Origin: Pseudorasbora parva
Taxonomy: Eukaryota > Chordata > Actinopteri > Cypriniformes > Gobionidae
Direction: 5' to 3'
Assembly (NCBI RefSeq): GCF_024679245.1
Contig: NC_090188.1
Location: 36,982,992 to 37,046,991, forward strand
Length of the DNA stretch: 64,000 nt
The notes under the pieces are model-generated. The model was not told where the DNA came from. It saw only the letters and a program-made list of their open reading frames with translations, and ran no database searches. Positions 59,024-64,000 of this stretch are shown here, piece by piece (the stretch's first letter is position 1; each line of letters starts with the position of its first letter). A program made the position numbers and the translations under genes.

Positions 59024-60637
59024 TAGTATGAAGCCAAACAACCATACTATTTTTTCTAGCAAGATTTATATCCTGATATTAAACCGAGATATCACAAGAG
59101 TGTCTGTTGCTCAGAAATACCTTTTGGCTGTCAGTTTAACTGAGAATCATAGAACATGGACATCAATAAAATGTGCTGAAACTTTTATAGTTTTCGAGCC
59201 AGCAGCTCTCTCTTACAGGTTGACAAATGGCGACAGAACTTCTCCGGTCTGGTTATCGGCTCTAGAGCTCCACGCACTATCACTAAAGCTTTCTGAACAC
59301 CACCAAAACTAATTCCAATTTACAACATTTGCGATTGTCAGGTCATTAAAATAATTGTTCCCTTTTCAGCTGTTTCCCTGCTGTTTTCAATCAATTTCCC
59401 CCCAAACCAAATGATCTGTTCATCGTAAAAGCTCATCCGAGTTTTTTCCTTTCTTTTTAAATTATGCGTTCACTTAGAACACATAACGCTAATGACAATA
59501 ATTAACCAAAGATGGAGTCTGAATAATTACAGGCAGGGAAGGAACTGCTCATCCGCAAGTTCTTGCATTCAGCTTGCATTTAAGGCTGATCAAGCTGTAT
59601 TGTGTTTTAATTCCAGCACGTCTCGGAGGCGCTTGGTAGGACATCTCCAGAGGTCAAGCTTGATAGGTGTTGGGGCACCCCGTAAAAGTTGTTTGCACGT
59701 TCATGCTTCGTGTTTTTCAAGTGTAAACTCAACATGGTCACGCAGCCTTGATTGATGACCTTCAAAGGGCCAGGAGACGTACGGTGAGTGATGTCACTCC
59801 CCCCCCACTGCGCCACGAGGGCAGAGGCAGAGCTGGGTGAGAGGTGTGCGGTGACCCAGGTGGGTTTAATCTCCCCCTCGCAGAGATTCAATAAGTCCTC
59901 ATTACCGAGCCTCGGGTCTGGATTCATTTGAGAACGTCACAGTTAACAATGTTATACAGTGGCCAGATGAAGAGGTAATGTAGCCTCTGCCATTCTCCGA
60001 ATAATTCATCATCTGAAATTTTAGACTGCGCTCTTTCTGGCGCTGACATGCACTTTCTTTTCCACCAGCAGCAGTGTTTGAGGACAGTTCATCCCATCAT
60101 AAATTTGTGTAACTTCAGCTACAGCCTCATGCTGTGTAGTTATAGATGTTGGACTGTGTCCTTGTCGAGCAAGAGTTTGGCTCTCCCCGTCCTGGAATTT
60201 GCTTCATGATGGTCAAGGCCAGGCAGGGAAATGACTATCCGCTACCAGTGGCAGAGGAGTGGTGGGTGAATTGTTTTGGATTGGCCTTTGACAAGATTGA
60301 TATTTTGTTAAAATGGTTATTTCTAAACTAACACATTCAAATATTATAATTCATATAATTAGTTGAGGAACAGATGGAAGAAAAGCTGAGAAGACGTGTC
60401 AAGACGTGTCTTGGTCATCCACAACTGTTTTAACATTATAATAATAAGAAATGTTTCAGCTTTGCCATTACAGGAATAAGTTACATTTTAAAATGTCTTA
60501 AAATAGAAAACAATTATTTCAAACTGTGATCATATTTCACAATATTAATGCTTTAATGCATTTTTGATCAAATAAATGCAGCCTTGGTGAACATAATAAA
60601 ATAAAATAAAAAAATCAACCTTAAACTTGTAAAGTTT
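59024..60637. other. Non-coding, apparently single-copy sequence
   Basis: Balanced composition at 59500-59950 and 60040-60300, with no recognisable domain in frames up to about 106 codons and no repeats recognised. It could be intronic or intergenic host DNA. Confidence 0.4.
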
Positions 60638-62610
60638 TAGCCCGGATGACAGCCGAACTTAGCCCCGCCCACAATATTGGAGGTCGGGCAGTTCGATCTG
60701 GACTCGATCTATAGAGGAGTAATTATCCCCGAACAGAAACTGTTCGGACCAATGAAATCATCAAGGCGGGCTTTAGACGATGACGGACAGATGATCAACA
60801 GTAACGTAATAATCACATCATCAAAGGGGCTTGGATTATATTTGTTCAAATCCTAAACGGAGAGCTTGTTTGTATATGCATTCATCATCACAATTTCTCT
60901 CAAAAATGATGATCATGTTGGTAAGTAACTGTGTAAAGAATCTTTAAATTCTTTTCTTTTTTTTTACAACACCGGCAAAGATCGTTTATTTCAGCGTGCA
61001 TGAAGACAGAGTTGCCAAAACCATTCTAAATAATGCTGGGTTATTTTTTTAACCCAAAATGCTGGGTTAAGACTGTTGGGTAATTTTTGTTGGTTTATTT
61101 GATCACATTTTAAACACCATTGGGTAGTTTCAAATTTCCATTCGTTGGGTTAAACCTGCTGGGTCGCAATGCTTGGTTGATTCTACCCAGTGCTTGGTTG
61201 TTTCACGTGCTTCCCACCTTGATTCGTTTAAATTCGCTCCCAAACTGTCATTTTGAAAGGACAAAGCAAAAGGCAAAGCCACTGGTTGCAGATGTTTTAA
61301 GATAAGTTAATATATTTTCATTAATAATCATTTTAATTAGCATAATTATAGTTTCTTTTCTTCGTGGCAATAATTCTTAAGCTTACATGACGTTAAGACA
61401 ACAAAAGTTTTACCTCAGAATCCGATGCAGTGTACTGACTCGTGCTAGTTTAGGTAGGCATGTGAGACGATAGATTAATACAGTTTGTGATTACACAGAA
61501 CCATGATCCCCTTACGAAAATTAAACATGGTTGTATGTAGGGATGTCACAAGTACCGGTACTTCGGTACCAAGTACATACTGAAATGTTAAAAATGTGAC
61601 GATAGTATCTGTATAGCATCAACTCACAAGTAGACTATATTCGGTCCCGCAGCTGCGTTCAGTCTCGTCACGCAGGGCTCCAGACTGTAGCCGAATATAT
61701 ACGAGTGTCTGTGTATATTAAATACTATTTAAATATTAATATTACTCTTCCATGTTTTGCATCTCTGTGTGAATGACGGGGGCGCGTGTCATATCATGAA
61801 CACAGAGACTCAAAAATCACGGCAACCCGTCAAAATAAAAGTTTGATTTAAACGTGAATAAATTGACAGAATATATTAGTTTTGTAGTTGTCATTGTTGC
61901 CAATTTTAACACATTTGTGTGTTGTACCATTTGTCAAGGAATAAACATGATTGTTTTAACAGTCTAAACATGCATTCTTCATTCATTCTTTTATGATTGT
62001 CTAGTTTTACAGTAGGCTAGTGCACAGGAGATTTTTTAAGAACAACCCAGCAAGAATAACCCAGAATAGCAAATCCATCAATGGAAAAAAATTGACTACA
62101 TTTTGGGTTTTCTCAACAGCCCAGCCTGCAGGGTTAAAATGCCACTGGGTTAATTTAACCCAGCATGTGTTCTGTCCAATATTTACCCAGCGCTGAGTTG
62201 CCAATTGGGTTGTTTTTAACCCAGCCATTTTTAGAGTGTACTAGCCAAAAACAAAAGGAAAACATCTTTCTCCAGGAAAAAAAATGCCGTTTGGGGGTAA
62301 ACTGTGTGTTATTTTGGCAAGATTGGCAGCTAAAATTTGCACTCTTGGGTCTATATATCACATAATAGTCGCTTCAACCCGCGGACATAGAAAACAACCC
62401 GCGGAAAAAAACGCAGACTTTTCACTTGAACTCTGTTGGCATTTGACAGCTAGCGTAATGCGTCTTAGAGCTCAGTTGCTCTAATTGGTTGTAGGTCTGT
62501 CCAATTGAGGTCTTTCCTGGTTCGGTTGAAACACGTCCCATAATCACAGCCCAATGGAGCAGTTTCAGACTCATATTCTGAGTAGAATTGAGTATGACCA
62601 CGTCAAGCTA
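60638..62610. repeat. Dispersed repeat copy B, split by a MITE
   Basis: Homologous to 24568-24998 plus 26054-26130 in the same order. Interrupted at about 61022-62239. Its segment TTCCTGGTTCGGTTGAAACA (62514-62533) is the unoccupied version of the solo LTR insertion site in copy A. Confidence 0.75.
61022..62239. mobile_element. TGGGTT-rich MITE with ATTCTAAA termini
   Basis: The left ATTCTAAATAATGCTGGGTTA and right TAACCCAGCCATTTTTAGAGT are inverted. Both subterminal zones carry many TGGGTT or AACCCA copies. GCCAAAA lies just outside on both sides (61014-61020, 62244-62250), probably a target duplication. Another possible element end (TAGGGATGTCACAAGTACCG, 61540-61559) is nested inside. No transposase. 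Confidence 0.7.
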
Positions 62611-62869
62611 GTAAAGTTTACTTAGATGCTTAGATGTGCAGTTCTGGAGCAGAACTTTGTCTTATATTTGAATGGTGCTTTAAATGAGAGCACTTAAACA
62701 TTTGAATTATAAATGTACAAATAAAATAAAAATATAAAATAGTGCTTTCAATACGGTTCAATATGGTTAATAAAAGTAATAATTATTAAGAAATAAACTC
62801 AAGTGACATGATGTCACAGCTATAAAGTTGAAGTTGTCTTTCACATTAGGCTTCCAAACAAGAAAAACA

Positions 62870-63277
62870 AGAAACTACTGATAGTACCCCAGACCTGTTG
62901 CTTTTGCATTCCCATTGCAGACCGGTGACGTAGGACTGCGTGCGACTTTCCGCTGGGTTTTGTCCTCTGCATAAAAGCTTAATAAAGCCTGAACCTCGTC
63001 GTAGGCCCATTGGTTGTATTTTTTAAACTCCATTGCTGATTCGAATAGCAAACAACTCTTGCAACTGCACGCACCACAACAGAATTTTTTAAATGGTGGT
63101 TGAAATAAAATGCTGTGTGTAGTCAACCAATCAAAATGCTGCATGAACTTAACCAATCAGCAAGTTTAGCGCCCAAGTCCCTCCCTCTACGAAAAAATAG
63201 TAATACCTCACGAGCAGGAACTTTAGTAGGGGGAATGTTTTACCCGGAACTACCCGGAGTACCAGCCCAAGTTCCTG
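62870..63277 (-). pseudogene. Harbinger-like MITE with a Myb/SANT-like fragment
   Basis: On the minus strand AMEFKKYNQWAYDEVQALLS then FYAEDKTQRKV (about 62955-63035) resembles the start of a Myb/SANT-like (trihelix) domain ('W.D.EVQALLS.YAE..IQR') common in fish PIF/Harbinger-associated and related proteins. Flanks carry GGTACTCCGGGTAGTTCCGG and CGCAGGAACTTGGGCTGG (reversed 63236-63280), which look like a DNA-transposon end. The domain stops after about 30 residues; there is no DDE region. Confidence 0.45.
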
Positions 63278-63692
63278 CGATGTAAAAAATATTGCTGGTT
63301 TAACTCAATAAAGTAAGTAACCTGTTTGCCTTAAAATTGAGTTTATTGAAATAAAATAAAACAATGAGTTGATACAATGAAGCAAATTGGTTTAATAAAA
63401 AGACACTCAAAATAGTGTCTATTTAGATACTTAATGTTCAGATACAACTGTATGTATCTGAACCACACAGAAATGTGATAAATCATGAAAATAACAATTT
63501 GGCATGTTTCACTGCATCATCACAAAATAAAACACACAATTACCCAAACTGGTTACAAAATCTTTTGATAATATTTGAATAATGGTTGTCGATTCTCAAA
63601 AATGTTCATTGTATTAACTCATTTTTTTTTTTTTCAATGAACTCAAAATTTTAAGGCAACCTGGTAACTTTATTTATTTTTTATTTACAGTG
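63278..63692. mobile_element. Second copy of the CACTGTAAAAAA MITE, inverted
   Basis: In reverse complement it follows 15065-15435: CACTGTAAATAAAAAATAAA, GTTACCAGGTTGCCTTAAAA, GAACATTTTTGAGAATCGAC, ATGTGATAAATCATGAAAAT-type blocks. The outer tip at 63278 is degraded. Confidence 0.75.
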
Positions 63693-64000
63693 TGGGGAAA
63701 GTTCCAGCGGAGCAAACACGACTTTGTACAATAGCGGACACAGACTCCCAAACAAATACACTTGCAAGACCAGGAACCAGTGTGAATGCAAAGAGAACCA
63801 GATTCTCGATTTAGAAAAAAAAATAAAAAGGTTCTTTGTGTGTTTTGTATGTTCAATGTTACATGTACTGTCAATTGATTCATACATTTTAAAAGGAAAA
63901 ATAATGTAAGTGCCTTATAAACTGGAATTTATCTGCAACTGTTGATGAAAGTCAATTTCCTCATTCTGGTCATTGCAGATGTGGTGAAAGAGAGGAAGGA
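63693..64000. other. Non-coding sequence at the window end
   Basis: No gene or repeat recognised; the frame at 63724-63909 has no domain that I know. Confidence 0.35.

Overview
The window reads as repeat-dense, AT-rich euchromatic DNA from a ray-finned fish, most likely a cyprinid. The evidence is the repeat complement: several Tc1 families with DD34E transposases, L2-type LINE remnants, a Gmr1-like LTR element, a DIRS element, TTAA-flanked MITEs, long (TG)n and (TA)n arrays, and a microsatellite-linked repeat with the GTAGGTTTAGGGGCAG core that I associate with carp-like fish. I found no convincing host protein-coding gene, tRNA, rRNA or CRISPR array. Every long open frame that I can identify belongs to a mobile element.

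Layout. 1-3945: an L2-like remnant split by a nearly complete endonuclease/RT LINE that carries one frameshift. 3964-12062: a nested stack. A hAT-like element is abutted by a Tc1 element, and the Tc1 element is split by a very young, apparently intact Gmr1-like Ty3/gypsy retrotransposon (379-bp LTRs differing at one base, TSD TCTGG, tRNA-Phe-type primer site, integrase upstream of RT). 12-24.5 kb: mostly non-coding DNA with three further Tc1-family elements (16161, 17119, 22319), a TA-flanked MITE and a TTAA element end. 24.5-26.1 kb: a dispersed repeat interrupted by a 1055-bp solo LTR; a second copy at 60.6-62.6 kb supplies the empty site. 29-33.6 kb: a decayed DIRS retrotransposon with inverted termini and an internal complementary region. 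34-47 kb: long microsatellites, four TTAA-flanked elements, two more Tc1 pieces and a minisatellite-like block. 48.5-48.8 kb: a very small LTR-like unit resembling a TRIM. 49.2-50.7 kb: a DNA element with 38-bp TIRs that retains one decayed exon. 51-56 kb: foldback MITEs and an element with CACTG ends that contains an L2 3' remnant. 57.2-58.8 kb: another broken Tc1. 60.6-64 kb: the second copy of the dispersed repeat, split by a TGGGTT-rich MITE, then a Myb/SANT-like fragment and an inverted second copy of the 15-kb MITE.

How the parts relate. The only element that looks capable of activity is the Gmr1-like retrotransposon: one uninterrupted Gag-Pol frame, both LTRs, TSD, primer site and polypurine tract. 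Two Tc1 copies are close to intact but carry stops or frameshifts. Everything else is a relic. Nesting gives a relative order: L2 before LINE; hAT-like, then Tc1, then Gmr1-like; dispersed repeat before solo LTR. Family names come from motif reading and memory without database searches, and boundaries are exact only where TSDs or TIRs are stated.
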